A stretch of DNA of 64,000 bases from positions 2,356,001-2,420,000 of the forward strand of contig JACDTU010000003.1 of the NCBI GenBank assembly GCA_022376465.1, written 5' to 3'. The DNA is from Cubamyces lactineus. Lineage: Eukaryota > Basidiomycota > Agaricomycetes > Polyporales > Polyporaceae. The notes below the pieces were generated by a model, which ran no database searches, was not told where the DNA came from, and was given only the letters and a program-made list of their open reading frames with translations. This document shows positions 33,176 to 44,350 of the stretch, piece after piece; positions within the stretch are counted from its first letter, which is position 1, and every line of letters begins with the position of its first letter. Both the position numbers and the translations under genes were made by a program.

Positions 33176-36100
33176 CTACCTCGGCTGGGTCTTCTGTAGT
33201 GCGGGGAACGACGACTTGACGTTCCCTAGCCCGTTCTGCTTCCCAATACCGAGCTTGTTGAGCACCTCGCGCACCTCGCCAGGACGCGGCTTCGTCCGCT
33301 GTGGCCGCGACCGCTGCGGGGCGAGCTTCGCGAACTGGTCGGCGCCAGGATAGACGGACGACGTGTGGTCCAGCGTCGAGATCGAGGGCACGCGGCCGGC
33401 AAGATTCGGGTTGGACATGCTGCTGCGGCCTTCGAGTGCCTCGCGTAGGTCGGTGACACCCACCCCGCGCCCGGACCGCGCAAGGCTTTGCATAGAAAGA
33501 TTCTCGGCATGCATGAGCGCAGGTGCGACCTTGATAAGAGGGGAGAGGCCGTCGCCCGACAAGGAGTCCATCCGAGACTTGGTCTCGATTGCTAGAAATT
33601 GAGATGTCAGAGAACGATATTGTAACTGCCATCCTCGTGTCCTATCAGACGTACAATCCCTGTATGCGCTGTCTGGAGACCAGTCAGCGCCCAAACGGCG
33701 GAGTAGGTCATGCTGGCCGAGACCAGTTGCCTCCTGAACGTTCTGCGCGGACGAGAGAGCCTCCAGGATCGCATCCGCGTCGATATCGGGCAGAGCTGTA
33801 TCCAACTGTACACCATCGGGGAGGGGTACAGGGTGTTGCGGCGGTTGGAGTGATCCAAATTGCCAGTCGGGTAGACTAGGCAGCGATGAAGAAGAGGGCA
33901 GGGCTGATAGTGCCTACAGACGAGAGGCGAGAATTCGCTAAGCATGAGACCTATCATAGAGGCGTCTCGGACGTACCTTTTCGGCTATCTCAGCAACTGC
34001 TGGACAGTCCCAAACCTTGGCCACGACCAACCACGCTCTAGCGACGAGCTCCTTGATAGCGCGCACAGCTGCCGCCGTCGAGGGGTCACATGAGTCTGCC
34101 ACGGTCGCCGCCCGATTGAGCGCGACCAGCATCGGAATGCCCGTGAGCAAGCTCCGCACGGGGAGCTGCTCATGGACCGTGGTAAGGACAGCAAGGATAT
34201 TCCCGAAGTCCGACAAGTCCGCGGCGACCCGCGACGACACCGAGATGCGCGCGGGGGCATCCCTGAGCATCCGCAGGACGAGCGATGTTCGGCGAGATCG
34301 TGAAGGGTGGGTCAACGACCGCCGCTCGGTAGTAACGGAGTCGCTGGTGGCGTCCCCAGCGCGCGCGCTGGAATCGTCTCCCTGCGCGGGAGACGTCCGG
34401 TCAGGCGAAGGTGGCGACGAGCTACTGCGCAAGCCTAGTTTCGGGGATGTGGACAGCGCATATACACATGCGTGTAATGCGTTCAGGAATCGGGTCGTCG
34501 AGTCGCCATATAACATTGCATTGAGCGTGTTCGACTTCTGTGTTGGGCCTTCAGCGAGGGGCCGTGGTCGTCTGACGCCATCTGCGTCTACCTTATCCGC
34601 GAACTTGGGTATCTCGTTCTCGACGTACGCAACGAGAGCCATTGCGTAGTCTGCACGCACAGCATACTCGCTGTCGCACAAGAGCGAAAGCGTGTCCTGC
34701 CAGATCTCGGGGCCGACCTTCGTGCGACGCGACGGGCGTATATGCCCCTGACCAGGGCCATCGTGAGACATACGCTCAGCGGGTGTAGGTAGCGTGGGGC
34801 TAGTGCCGACCGTCTTCGCTTCGTCTTCTGCGTCCTTGGCTGCATCGTGCAAGTCTGCAGCATGGATGAGACCGAGCAATCCAGCGAGGAGGCAGCGGAC
34901 AGCCTGTGTTCTGGCTTTGTCACGGTTCGCCTTGCCTGCTCCAGGGATGCCACTGGCCTCAACGATGACCAGCCGCCGGATGAGATCCTCTGCTAGATCC
35001 TGTATTTGGTCGGCGTAGTAGACGTGAGTACCCAGGGATGAGATACACTCGACGAGGGCAGGTAGCAATGAGTCATCCGGGGAGACCGTGATGCGCCGTA
35101 GAGTCACGGATATCAAGCTAGCAATAATGTCGGAGGTGGATAGGTTGACTAGAGGTGTGGGTGAGGTGAACACCGCAGTGATCATCGCTGCGAGAGTAGA
35201 GTGCCGCTGCGTTGGCTGAGGTGCATCCTGGCTCTCGGCCAGGCATTCTACCAGTCGTGTCGGGATACCGTACCGGTATTGGTACTGCGTCCACTCGGCC
35301 GCCTTCTCTGCGAGCCACCGGCAATGTTCAATCTGGGACCAACCATCGCGTTCGTCAAGGGTGTCCAAGGCCGCTTGGAGTACCAACGATGCCTGCAAAC
35401 CCCGTGTGTGGCCAAGCAGAGATGAAGTCGCACGTAGGGCGGTATTAGCCACGTCGCCCGATGTAGGACCCTGATCGCCGTCAATGTGCACATGGATGGA
35501 AGCAGCACGCCGCTCGAGGGTAGGGCGCGACCTAAACTCGTCCAATATGGGAGAATTCGGTTGCTCCTTGATTTCGCCGAGTCTGCGGGGAGATGGTCAG
35601 AGAAATAGTAGCGCTAGCCAAAGGAAGCTCACTCGTGATTTAGCACTGACACGTCAACCTGTAGCAAGGGAATCAAAAGCGCGCGCATAATGATGGACAC
35701 TTGAGGCTGGAATTGCGCGGAAGGCTTATACAAGGCCTCCGAGTTGACTGCACCCACAAGCGCAGCTAATCCTATGAGTCTTGTCCTGGAGCGGACGTGA
35801 GCATCTGCAATGAGGTCACTGGTCGTTTCAATGCACACCTATTCCTGGTCTCGTGGTCATTGTGTTCAATGTGACCCAGCCTGGCAAAGTGGCGCAGGCA
35901 GGACATATAATCATCAGTGACTTTCAGGTCGACCCCGATGATGAGTCCGTCGGTATATGTAGTCCATGTCGTGAACTGTAAGATGTCAGCGCACAGGCAT
36001 GAGCGGGAGGGCATATGACGTACGACTGTGGCGGCACGCGCTGCGATCTCGAGGTCCGCGGATAGCGATGACAATGCAACATTTACAGAGGAGAGGAGCG

Positions 36101-36469
36101 AAGGGGACAGCAGTGGCATGTCTCGACGGCATTCTGTGGCGAGTGCTTTGAAGATGGACAGTGTGATCAGGAGGGAACTGTAGGCAAAACCGCATGGGCA
36201 CATTGTATAGTAACATAGTCATATAGAACCACTCACGCGCGTGCCCGAGTGTTTCCACTGGCAGCCTTCCTGCAGTCGGACTTGACCCGCTTCTCGAGTT
36301 CGCTCCCAAGCTTGTTAATCTTCTCCGGACGGTTCGCGGCATAGTAGGTCAAACGGGAAAGCTCTTGTGAGTTCGGGGCATACTCAGGGCCTGAGGTGAG
36401 GAGGGCGGCAGACGGCGGGTAGCATGCAGAAATAAGCTGGATGTGATTAGGGGTGAATGGGATATGCAT
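33176..36469 (-). CDS. EFR3: Efr3, plasma-membrane scaffold of the PI4-kinase Stt4 complex
   Basis: About 930 residues. Start MHIPFTPNHIQLI, then the family block ACYPPSAALLTSGPEYAPNS, QELSRLTYYAANRPEKINKL and GSELEKRVKSDCRKAASGNT, followed by LLITLSIFKALATECRRDMP. Middle exons are helical-repeat like (RTRLIGLAALVGAVNSEALY; ETIDGD-type loops; VRCLLAGLLGLIHAADLHDA). The last exon carries FLAIETKSRMDSLSGDGLSP and VREVLNKLGIGKQ. Efr3 proteins are all-helical rods that anchor Stt4 and Ypp1 at the plasma membrane for PI4P synthesis. Yeast Efr3 binds lipid through an N-terminal basic patch; the lysine and arginine residues near KRVKSDCRK fit that. Serine-rich insertions (SRSRRTSLVLRML) may be regulated. 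The 5' end has several small introns whose borders I only partly phased. Confidence 0.9.
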
Positions 36470-36836
36470 GCGTTGTTGAGGACGTATGTACGATGCCTGA
36501 GGCGGAAGGAAAGACGACAGTTGAGGGAAAGGAGTGAAGAGGAGAGGGACTGCGGGGACCTGAAGACGATGCAGCTGGAGCGGACCTCACAGGAGCAAGC
36601 GCACATCCACCCATACGCGCTAAATCGTTTAGATCCAGATCTGCACCCGCTGATATTAAGCACTTCCTTAGCTTGACTATGAAGCTACCAGTCTGCTACC
36701 ACCAGCTCCTACAAAGCATCAGTTCATTCAGCCTGTGCTCGTACTACACTTGTGGGATACATCTTGTAAATAGCGAATACATAAATGGCACACTCGTGTC
36801 CGTGGGTAGGTGTTCGAGGCCGAGACTATACTTGCG
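36470..36836. other. Intergenic between two minus-strand genes
   Basis: This is promoter of Efr3 and 3' flank of the BRCT gene. No coding frame with recognisable content was seen. Confidence 0.55.
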
Positions 36837-37796
36837 TCACTTGCCAGAGTGTTCTTCGTGAGGTCGGTGAGAGGCTCCGGCTCCAAACATATCTGTAATC
36901 TTCAACACGTTTGCAGTCTTGATCACCGAGTACTCCCGCTCGGACAATCGTTTGCCAGCTTCGATGCTGTCCGTGACCCATTCTGGTCGCACGACATGCA
37001 CGATGGTCTTCGATTTGCTTGTCAGTAACTTCTGTGTCTTCGAGCCGTTGAGTTGCTGGGACGTCAAGATATGGGTGGCGCCAGATGCCGTGTGCCTGCG
37101 CTGCAGTCAATTACTGACTCGTGTGTGGTGCGACCGGATCACGTACATAACTTGCCCCCCTGCGAGCGTTACGATCCTCTTCATCTCGATGTCCGTTGTG
37201 TTCTCCAAATAACCGTTGATATAGATTCTGACATTGCGCAAGACTTGGGCTCCATCGACAGGCTTTTCAGGCAGTTGGTCGGCGAGCTTCTTGGTTCGAG
37301 CATCCCAATATGATTTCCCGGGACCGCGACCTTCTCCGCGTTGGTGACCTGTGGCCGCCGAACAAATGTGGTCTGCAGGACCACATTTGAATTCATGTTG
37401 CGTGAGCGGCCCCAATACGTAACGGCCGCGCACATTGATGAACACACCTGAGCGCTGATAGATGTCTGAATGGGTGATAGGGTTTGAATCGTCTTTCAGA
37501 GTGTTCAAGATATGCTTGGTGAGTGCCGACGACGAAGGCTTGCTCTGCCCGTCCTTCAACAAGGGCGCCAAGATCCTGCACAAGCCGACGACAAGGTCTC
37601 AGCCTCGTGCTAGCCTCGTCAATAAAAGTACGACGACAGACTTCTCTGTCCTTTTCTTGTCTTTCCAGCCTTCAAACTTGCGCTCGTTTGCTTTGTTCAC
37701 GCCATAAGGATTGTATCTGAACCTCTGCCGGCCCTTCTCTTCGTTCTTGTCGACTCGGACTGAGGACGGCTTCTTGATGGTCACGAACTTGTCCAT
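36837..37796 (-). CDS. BRCT-domain protein
   Basis: About 265 residues in three exons. I chose the start MDKFVTIKKPSSVRV; another ATG lies four codons upstream. Residues about 20-40 have a conserved-looking patch, RFRYNPYGVNKANERKF. After a roughly 64-nt intron (joint RTEK-ILAPLLK), the second exon contains GRYVLGPL, GKSYWDARTKKLADQLPEKP and the start of a BRCT domain: VRIYINGYLENTTDIEMKRI, VTLAGG. A second intron (joint GGQVM-HTASGATHILTSQQL) leads to VHVVRPEWVTDSIEAGKRL, the BRCT Trp helix. Single BRCT domains bind phosphopeptides or other BRCT proteins in DNA repair; the layout is reminiscent of the Rev1 N-terminus, but no polymerase domain follows, so this is a stand-alone protein. Its function is unknown. 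Confidence 0.87.
37363..37389. repeat. Perfect 11-bp inverted repeat inside the BRCT gene
   Basis: Arms CAAATGTGGTC and GACCACATTTG flank a 5-base loop, TGCAG. It lies in the second exon and is translated as part of EFKCGPADHIC. Confidence 0.9.
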
Positions 37797-38278
37797 CACA
37801 CAGCACACACGTTGAGTTGCAGAATCCCAGACAGAGTGATCGCCAAAGAATCATCGAGGATCAGCCTCGGTAGTCGTGGTTCTGTGGCAGGTTGAGTGTG
37901 GCTTGCCACAGACGTGTTGTTTGCCCAAATGGCAAACAACCACGGTCACGTGTACCACGCCTCCCAGCAAAGGGAGAATGCTTGTCTCCGAAACAACGCC
38001 TTGGATTATCCTCTCTCGCCGAGCACACGGCGATTTCGCAAGTCAGCTGAACTAGTCTAATACAGAACAGAAGGCGCGCTTGATTTCGGGTAGACGTCAC
38101 GAAATGCCTCCTTCGAGCAGCTTGGAGTCTATTCTTCCGGAGGCCCCGTGGCCACTACGTGTTCCAATGTGCGCCGTTCGTGCGGATTCTCCGAGCGCAC
38201 ATTATATATGAGATGGTCGACGACGAGCTCCGGCTTTGTCGTCTATCTCGTTGACGGGTCCTAAAGTCGTAGTCCGCC
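37797..38278. promoter_or_regulatory. Divergent promoter region with nested inverted repeats
   Basis: The BRCT gene and the secreted-protein gene both start outward from this stretch. It holds a cluster of inverted repeats at 37875-37944, listed separately. No gene is visible. Confidence 0.6.
37875..37944. repeat. Nested inverted-repeat cluster
   Basis: Three paired arms are visible by eye: outer CGTGGTT (37875) with AACCACG (37938); CTGTGGCA (37882) with TGCCACAG (37904); and GTTGTTTGCC (37916) with GGCAAACAAC (37931), a perfect 10-bp pair around the 5-base loop CAAAT. Together they could fold as two hairpins closed by an outer stem, or serve as dyad protein-binding sites. Confidence 0.85.
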
Positions 38279-38988
38279 ATGGCCCTCACAGCGATGCTCC
38301 TCGCGATCGCCGCCTACTTGGTGCCGCTACTCTTCGTCTCAGCGATGCCCTCGTTCGAAGGCGTCACGACATGGTCCTCCATCAGTAACCTTGTACCAGG
38401 CATGTCGCACTTGGAAGGTTTGGGGCCCGCCTCGACTCAAGGCGAGGCGGCGCACATCCCGTTCTACATGTCCATCGCCGCTCCCCGAGGTACGCATACT
38501 GCTGTGAGAGGGGCGCATGGCCTTTGACGCTTCACCTTCTCGTTCCTGCAGGGCTGCCAGGGAACTTGACCATGTACAGGAACAAGTCTCCACCCTTGTT
38601 CTACATCCACCAGAACCAACTGTGGCACTACCACAATGAGTCCACCATCCTGCCCGTCAATGTCCACAACTCGACGAAGGCCGCCGGACTGCCGCTGCAG
38701 ATGATCGCGGAGACCAAGCCCGGCGGCGTTCCCGGCGGGAAGTGGCGGTGGCAGGGCACGATGCTCTTCTACGAAAACGGCCCGCAGAACAATCAGGGTC
38801 TGTTCTACTCGTGCCAGGACGTCAATGGGCTCAACGGGCTCTTCTTGTTCCTGCAATGGTACGTACCGCTGTACCGTGTCCGGCTCGGGTGATCCGTAGT
38901 TGACTTGCCTGTGATACGTAGCTCTCCCCCGCCTTCGGGGTGCACGCCTTTCACGATCCATAGCTTCAGCAGCAACAGGATGACCTGA
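38279..38988 (+). CDS. Small secreted or ER-targeted protein of unknown function
   Basis: About 199 residues in three exons. It starts MALTAMLLAIAAYLVPLLFV and SAMPSFEG, a clear hydrophobic signal peptide with likely cleavage near SAMPS. Joints: SIAAPR-GLPGN (intron about 38491-38551) and FLFLQ-CSPPPSGCTPF (about 38859-38921). The mature part has possible N-glycosylation sites at NLT, NES and NST, aromatic stretches (PPLFYIHQNQLWHYHNEST; GKWRWQGTMLFYENGPQNNQ) and three cysteines near the end (FYSCQD, CSPPPSGC). I do not recognise a family, but the CTPFTIHSF ending looks conserved-type. No membrane segment follows the signal. It ends 142 bases from the Ost1 gene, tail to tail. Confidence 0.78.
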
Positions 38989-39130
38989 TAGGAGGGGCTA
39001 GACCGATGGTGGACCATCCTGTATAATATCCTGTATCAATAAGTAGACCACTAGCACCCGTTTTCACGCTCCACGATTGTCCGAAAGCAAGCTTAAGTTA
39101 TTTTGAACACCGGCCAACAGAACATACACG

Positions 39131-40892
39131 TCACTTCCTCCGAATGCGGACATCTACACGCTTCCACGCGAGCGCGACAACGAAGACGCTTATGAAGGCA
39201 GTAGCAACCGCGAGGGGCTTCTGCAGGTGCGCGCGGAACGGTACCTTGTAGGTCACCTGTAGAACAACAGGTGAATATGTGAGAATGCACGAGCGAAGAC
39301 ATCTGATTAGTCCTCACGTAGATGGTACCGGCGTGCTTGTCAGTCAAGTCCCTGTACTTCAAGGTGATCTTGGGGCGGCCGATAGTGTCGAGGTAGGTGA
39401 TATGGGTAGACATGGATTCGCTCAAGGCAGGGAAGGGCGCGAAGTAATCAATGTCACTGCAACGATACCCACCGTTCAGTATCGGGGTATGGTGACCTAT
39501 TGAATGCTTAGAGGACGTACGTGGCTCCTTCCGGGAGGATGATCTTGATCTCAGCCTCGTTCACAACCGAAGTCGGAACGGAGGTGATGAGCGGAATCCC
39601 GACGATGTACTTGCCGGTGGACTTGTCATACCCGGCGTAATCCTCAAGGGGCGAGTCCCAGCCAAGGGTGAAGCTGTAGTTCCAGCCACCCATCACCGGG
39701 TAACGCGTGCGCAGCTCGAGGACACTGTGAGCATTGCTGTTGGCGCCCTTCGGGACGGACGGAATGGGTCGAAGATGCGAAGTCGAGACGTTCCCGACGA
39801 GATCGTAGTAGTAGGCAGAGTGAACGCCGGGAGGAAGCAGCAGGTTGACGCCAGAGAACATGTGCGGCGCCGGGCGGCCAAAGTAGGCCTGAGTCTGAAG
39901 CTCAAGACGCGAGAAGTGGCCCTTCAGGCTATTCAAGTCAAACGATGAGCTGTGGGGTACGTCACGTAAGGAGGAAAGTACTGACCTCGGACCAGCATTG
40001 TGCAGGTGGATATTGTTCTCAATATTCAGGTTGGCGCCCCAGTGGCTGATCTCCGCAGTGCGCTCCAGCTTGGTGACTTCGAGGACCGGATGGTCATATG
40101 CATAGTGTACACTAATCTGTTTTTGCTTAGTGTCGACGAAATCCTGAGTTGCCGAAGGAGGGATCTCATAGAAAGGACCATAGGTGATAGTCGCGCCTGA
40201 CTTCGTCACGACGGAGTCGGTAGTGAAGTCGATCGTCTCAGGCTCCGTGAACGAGTGGACCTGAGGATTCGGCGACCTGGACGCGAACATCAAGACGTGC
40301 TTCCTCTATGCACGCGTACCACCCACCTTATCTTGGTCCGCTGAACAGCGGTCTTGTAGGGGCTCAGGACAAACAGTTCGGTGCTGTACTTGAGCGACTG
40401 GGGGTCTTTCTGAGACGCTTCCTGCGGCCAAGGGAAAGTTGCGTGCGTTTGGACGGTCTCTACGACAAGGTTCGCAGTCCCATTCGCGTCGAGGGATTTA
40501 GGCAGTTCCACTGTGTACAGATATACACCACTATTGGGACGACGCGCGTGAATACCCTTTGCGTCTCGAAAGGCATATCGCGCAGCAGCTTCGTACCTCT
40601 CAGGGTGATATCCGAAGTCCTCCAACGGCAACAACGCGGACTGGCCCTTCAGCTTCGCCTCTAGCCAGCTCGTGTGCGCGTGTTCTTGTTCGCCCAGCGC
40701 GAGTGTATATACGCTTGAACCATCCTCGAGCGCCTTCACTGCATACGTGGTAGTGACGTGCACAAGAGCGCCCCCGAGCTCGACGGTGCGCACGATCGCG
40801 GTGTTCTCGAACGAATTAGCTGCGGACGTGCAGAGCGGGAGAGCGAATACAAATATTAGGAACGAGAGAGATGCCCGCCAGTGCCGAGCCAT
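39131..40892 (-). CDS. OST1: Oligosaccharyltransferase subunit ribophorin I (Ost1)
   Basis: About 470 residues, four or more exons. The start MARHWRASLSFLIFVFALPL is a signal peptide with probable cleavage after CTSAANS. Family features: FENTAIVRTVELGGALVHVT, YLYTVELPKSLDANGTANLV, FPWPQEASQKDPQ, TYGPFYEIPPSATQ, HWGANLNIENNIHLHNAGPR, and after an intron (joint AGPRS-LKGHFS) LKGHFSRLE. GWNYSFTLGWDSPLEDYAGY and DIDYFAPFPAL-type segments follow. The C-terminus has one membrane helix (LAVATAFISVFVVALAW) and a basic cytosolic tail, KRVDVRIRRK, ending at a TGA at 39131-39133. Ost1 is a non-catalytic subunit of the ER N-glycosylation complex. Confidence 0.95.
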
Positions 40893-41118
40893 GCCTGCCA
40901 GTTAAGGAGGAGAGAGGAGAAGGGAGGTGGTTTGGGACCAAGTGTGCTGTAGCGATTAGAGGTGTCGTGGCGCGTTTGCCCAAAATAGCACCGCGTATGA
41001 GACGCCCTGTCCGCAGCCTCGCGAGTCGCTCAGTCTGCAGCAAGTGCTCATCCAGGTAGACTAGCTTAATTAACAGAGGGGTCTATAATGTACGCGAATG
41101 TCGGGCATGAAATGCCCT

Positions 41119-42143
41119 CTACCATGCCCAATTAGGGCCAGGGTTACGGATAGGCACGTCCTCACGGACAAGACCTGCTGACACGATCCGCTTCAATTTC
41201 CTGGCCCGCTCCTCCTCCCTCAGCTCAGCTCGAGTCTTCCCCTCCTTGAGGACAACGTGCAGTCGGGAGTGCGGGTGCGTCTTAAGACCAGCCCTGCCAC
41301 GGCCCTTCACATCATAACGCTTGAGCTGATGCGGTCCCTTCGTTACCCAGGACTCGGCTGTAGTAGTATACGACGACGTTAGGCACATGTGGGTGCTCGT
41401 TCTGCATATCACATACCAACGACGAGCTTCTGCTCGTTGAGGCTCTTCAGCTTCACGGCATGCGACTTCGCGACCACGAGCATACTCTTGATGCGTTTAC
41501 TCGCCCGCTTCTCGCTGAACATCATTTGGAGAATGGCAGAGTCAATGGGTTTGCCAGCTATTTGGCGACTAAGCAGGTTGAGCTTCCGATGTGAGATCTT
41601 GAAGTTTGCGGTGGAGTATTTGTGCTACAATGAAACTTGACGTCAATCCGGATTCGCACCCGTGTTAGCATCCATAAGGACACACCTCGGTGTAGGTCTT
41701 CTTCTTCCAAGCTGGAACGGCTTCATCACCAGCCTCGCCCTCTCCAACACTTGGCACAGACTCGAAGACGCTCAGCTGCCCCTTCTCCGCGGCTTGTTTC
41801 CGAGCTGCCTCGACTTCCTCCTGCGTGTTCCGCTGGCGGATGTTGGGAGCAAGGGATTCCCGGAGCCACGCTACCGGTCCCTTAAAGTTGGGCATGCGAA
41901 GAGACACACTGTGACCACAGAGTCAGCTTGAGCCAATTTGAGCTGATTCCACCACCGAGACGCACTTGCGACGCTGGATGCCCTGCAGCTGAAATGTCTG
42001 TGAACTTGAGGCGACGCTGTGAGCGGGCACCGCGCGGGTGACCGTTCTGCTAGCTAGAGCGTGGTTCGTGATTTAGACAGACACTTGAGATTCGTGTGAT
42101 GCTGGTACACACCAGAACGGAGGCTCGCTCCAACGGACTGCAT
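41119..42143 (-). CDS. MRPL22: Mitochondrial large-subunit ribosomal protein uL22m
   Basis: About 270 residues. The mature part is clear: [120 protein letters not shown], and an end [11 protein letters not shown]. This matches L22 lining the peptide exit tunnel, with the mitochondrial C-terminal extension. The 5' end is uncertain: an ATG at 42143 ([11 protein letters not shown]) followed by an exon reading [20 protein letters not shown] would give a good mitochondrial presequence, but the first intron would be only about 36 nt. It is divergent from Yos1, 171 bases apart. Confidence 0.88.
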
Positions 42144-42314
42144 GGCAGAACTCGAGGAGCTGGAAAAGGTCGGCGTCGCAGGAGGAGAGGAGGACGAGCG
42201 CTCTTTCTTCCACGTGAGTGACGAGCTGGATGGGCGTCTACTTCACCTCCCCAATCCACGACACGTCCACCACTACTGCGCTCTTCCTTGGCAGGCTGAG
42301 AGGCCCTCGCCACT
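42144..42314. promoter_or_regulatory. Compact bidirectional promoter, uL22m / Yos1
   Basis: 171 bases separate two outward-facing start codons, so the core promoters of both genes must lie here or overlap the first exons. A 65-codon frame beginning at 42142 overlaps the Yos1 ATG and could act as an upstream frame on a long Yos1 transcript. Confidence 0.5.
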
Positions 42315-42724
42315 ATGTTTGGGACTATTCTCTATGTAGCGCTGCTTCTCATCAATGCTATGGCCGTACTGAGCGAGGATCGGTTCTTGGCACGAAGTAC
42401 GTCTTGCTACAACGCCTGTGCGACGGTGGCCCACTTACCGCTCTTCTTCCAAAGTCGGCTGGTCGTCCGTGCAAGCCCAACCCGTGAACCCCGCATTCGG
42501 GCAACCCTACGCACAACCGTACGACCAGACTGCATACCCCGGAGCCCAGGATGTCAGCATGAAGGAACGGCTCATAAACCTCATCAGCGCCGTTCGGACA
42601 CTCATGAGAAGTACGTCCAGCTCCCCACTTCGACCTCGCCGGAAACAACACTAATACGCCTCTAGTACCACTGATCGGATTGAACATAGTCATCATTGTA
42701 TACGAACTAATACTGGGCGGCTGA
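42315..42724 (+). CDS. YOS1: Yos1 / IER3IP1-like ER-Golgi transport protein
   Basis: About 97 residues in three exons. It starts MFGTILYVALLLINAMAVLS, a membrane helix, then EDRFLARIGWSSVQ. After a spacer rich in Q, P and Y comes SMKERLINLISAVRTLMRIP, and a second helix, LIGLNIVIIVYELILGG, at the end. Joints: LAR-IGWSS (donor GTACGT near 42399) and LMR-IPLIG (near 42612). All of this matches yeast Yos1, a partner of Yip1 and Yif1 in COPII vesicle budding. The QPVNPAFGQPYAQPYDQTAY insert is longer than in yeast. The stop is only 27 bases from the stop of the GILT-like gene on the other strand. Confidence 0.95.
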
Positions 42725-42751
42725 AGCATGGCATAATGACATCGGTTTTCT

Positions 42752-43659
42752 TCAAGACTGATTGAGCTTGTTGTACTCCTCCTCAATCTGTCTGATGAAG
42801 TCCTTGGGAGCATGTCCGCCCTGCGCCCCCAATGAGTCGCCGTCAGCGTTCAGAAGAACCCCAAAGAGCCGCTCAAGTGAGTTCATACCTCGCATTCCTT
42901 CCAGGTCTCATCATGGATACAGACCTGCTTTCCGTTGATAATCACAGTGCAACTCTTCCTACCAGCAGGGTTAGCTTTTCGGATGCGCTGATCGCAGATT
43001 GACACAACTCACTCGATACCTGTCTCCCGTGCAACGGTGACACTCTGTTGCAGCAGCCGCACTCCCTCCTCGGCTTTACCACTCCCATCCAACCCTGCAC
43101 ATGCGCCGACACCGCTGTTCTCCCAATCTAGTTCCGTTGTCTTCGCACACTGTAGGGCCTTCTCAGGCTTGCCGATCTCGTTTCGCCCTTGGAAGTTGAG
43201 GCACTGCACGAAGCTCCACCATCGCTGCGTGGGGGCGTGCTTGATGGCGCACAACTCATGCACGTTGCCGGCGCATTCTTCAGGACCATGTTTGCATGTC
43301 ACGCCAAAATCGGGTTCAGAGGCATTTAGGCTGCCGGTGCTGATCAGACGCCACATTCCAGATTGCGACATTGTTGTCCTGTGTACTTACGTCCCAATGA
43401 ATGTCAAGGACAGATCGACTTTGTCAGACACCTTCTCCAGAACGTGGTCAAACACAGTCTCGCAGAGGATGGCGTCGGGGCAGCGACTCATGACGCCCAA
43501 CACGACGGGCACTTTGACATCACCGAAGCTACCTTCGTACGCATTGTCAGATTGAACGGCAAGCGGGCTGCTAGCTGCCCCGAGGGCAGGCGAGATGGCA
43601 CTGAGTGCAAGGTAAGATAGTAGCGCAAGACTGGCAGTGAACATGGTGATCGTGGACAA
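42752..43659 (-). CDS. GILT-like thiol reductase (gamma-interferon-inducible lysosomal thiol reductase family)
   Basis: About 255 residues in four exons. Signal peptide: MFTASLALLSYLALSAISPA (the first ATG, five codons earlier, gives MSTIT). The active-site region reads VPVVLGVMSRCPDAILCETV; many fungal GILT proteins have this CPDAxxC form rather than the animal CxxC. The family motif CxHGxxECxGNxxxxC is present as CKHGPEECAGNVHELC, followed by WWSFVQCLNF. The last exons hold SCTVIINGKQVCIHDETWKE and GGHAPKDFIRQIEEEYNKLN. Phased joints: ETGIE-KSCTV and KECE-GGHAP. GILT enzymes reduce disulfides at acidic pH in the endolysosome; for a fungus the compartment may be vacuole or extracellular space. 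Confidence 0.92.
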
Positions 43660-44350
43660 TGTTCAAGAAGCACGGCAAAGGTGTCGGCGAGTCCATTACA
43701 CACGCAGCCGCACACCAACTACGCGATGACATTGTAGCGCCGATCCCTTGCGCAAGTTGTCCTCATAGGCACGTGATTAAGGAGATCGTTTCGCGTCCAT
43801 TCACTTTGTTGAGATCATCTATTTCTGTGGTCCCAGCAAGTTGTCACGAAGGTTCCCCAGACTGTGGTAAGCACCGGTATTTTCAATGCGCGGCATCCTG
43901 TGCTTTGTGGGCGCAAGTCAAGTCTTGATCAACCCATCTTTCGGGCGGCGAGATCGGGCGCTCTTAATTCGCGGCCACGGTCGCTATTGTTTACTACACC
44001 ACGTACTAGGGCCGAGTATGTTGCGAATTTTGAGCATCTCTTGATGTCCGTCCTCAGGCAATGGGTCGCCAGATGGAACGGATATGAGAGACGTCTACAA
44101 GATTATTCCCAGAGATGCATTGCAAAATCAGGGTGGAGCCAGGCAGAGTGCAGAATCTAACAGAGGAAAGAACCGTAAAAGTTGGCAAGAAGCCTGCGTG
44201 AACAGCCCTGTGCTAGTGGTGATACCGTTACCGTCTACTTTGAGTGTGATCATCCGGGAGCAATGCACGGAGACGGCACAGATCGTGGAGACGCAACAGC
44301 ATTACAAGGATACCCCGCCCAACCCAGAGCGGACATCGCCGGTCGTGGGA
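43660..44350. other. Intergenic between two minus-strand genes
   Basis: This is upstream region of the GILT-like gene and 3' flank of the Mix23 gene. Plus-strand frames of 89 and 98 codons overlap here without motif. Confidence 0.55.

Noticed and set aside
42142..42339. 65-codon plus-strand frame overlapping the Yos1 start
   Set aside because: Not a gene; at most an upstream frame on a longer Yos1 mRNA.
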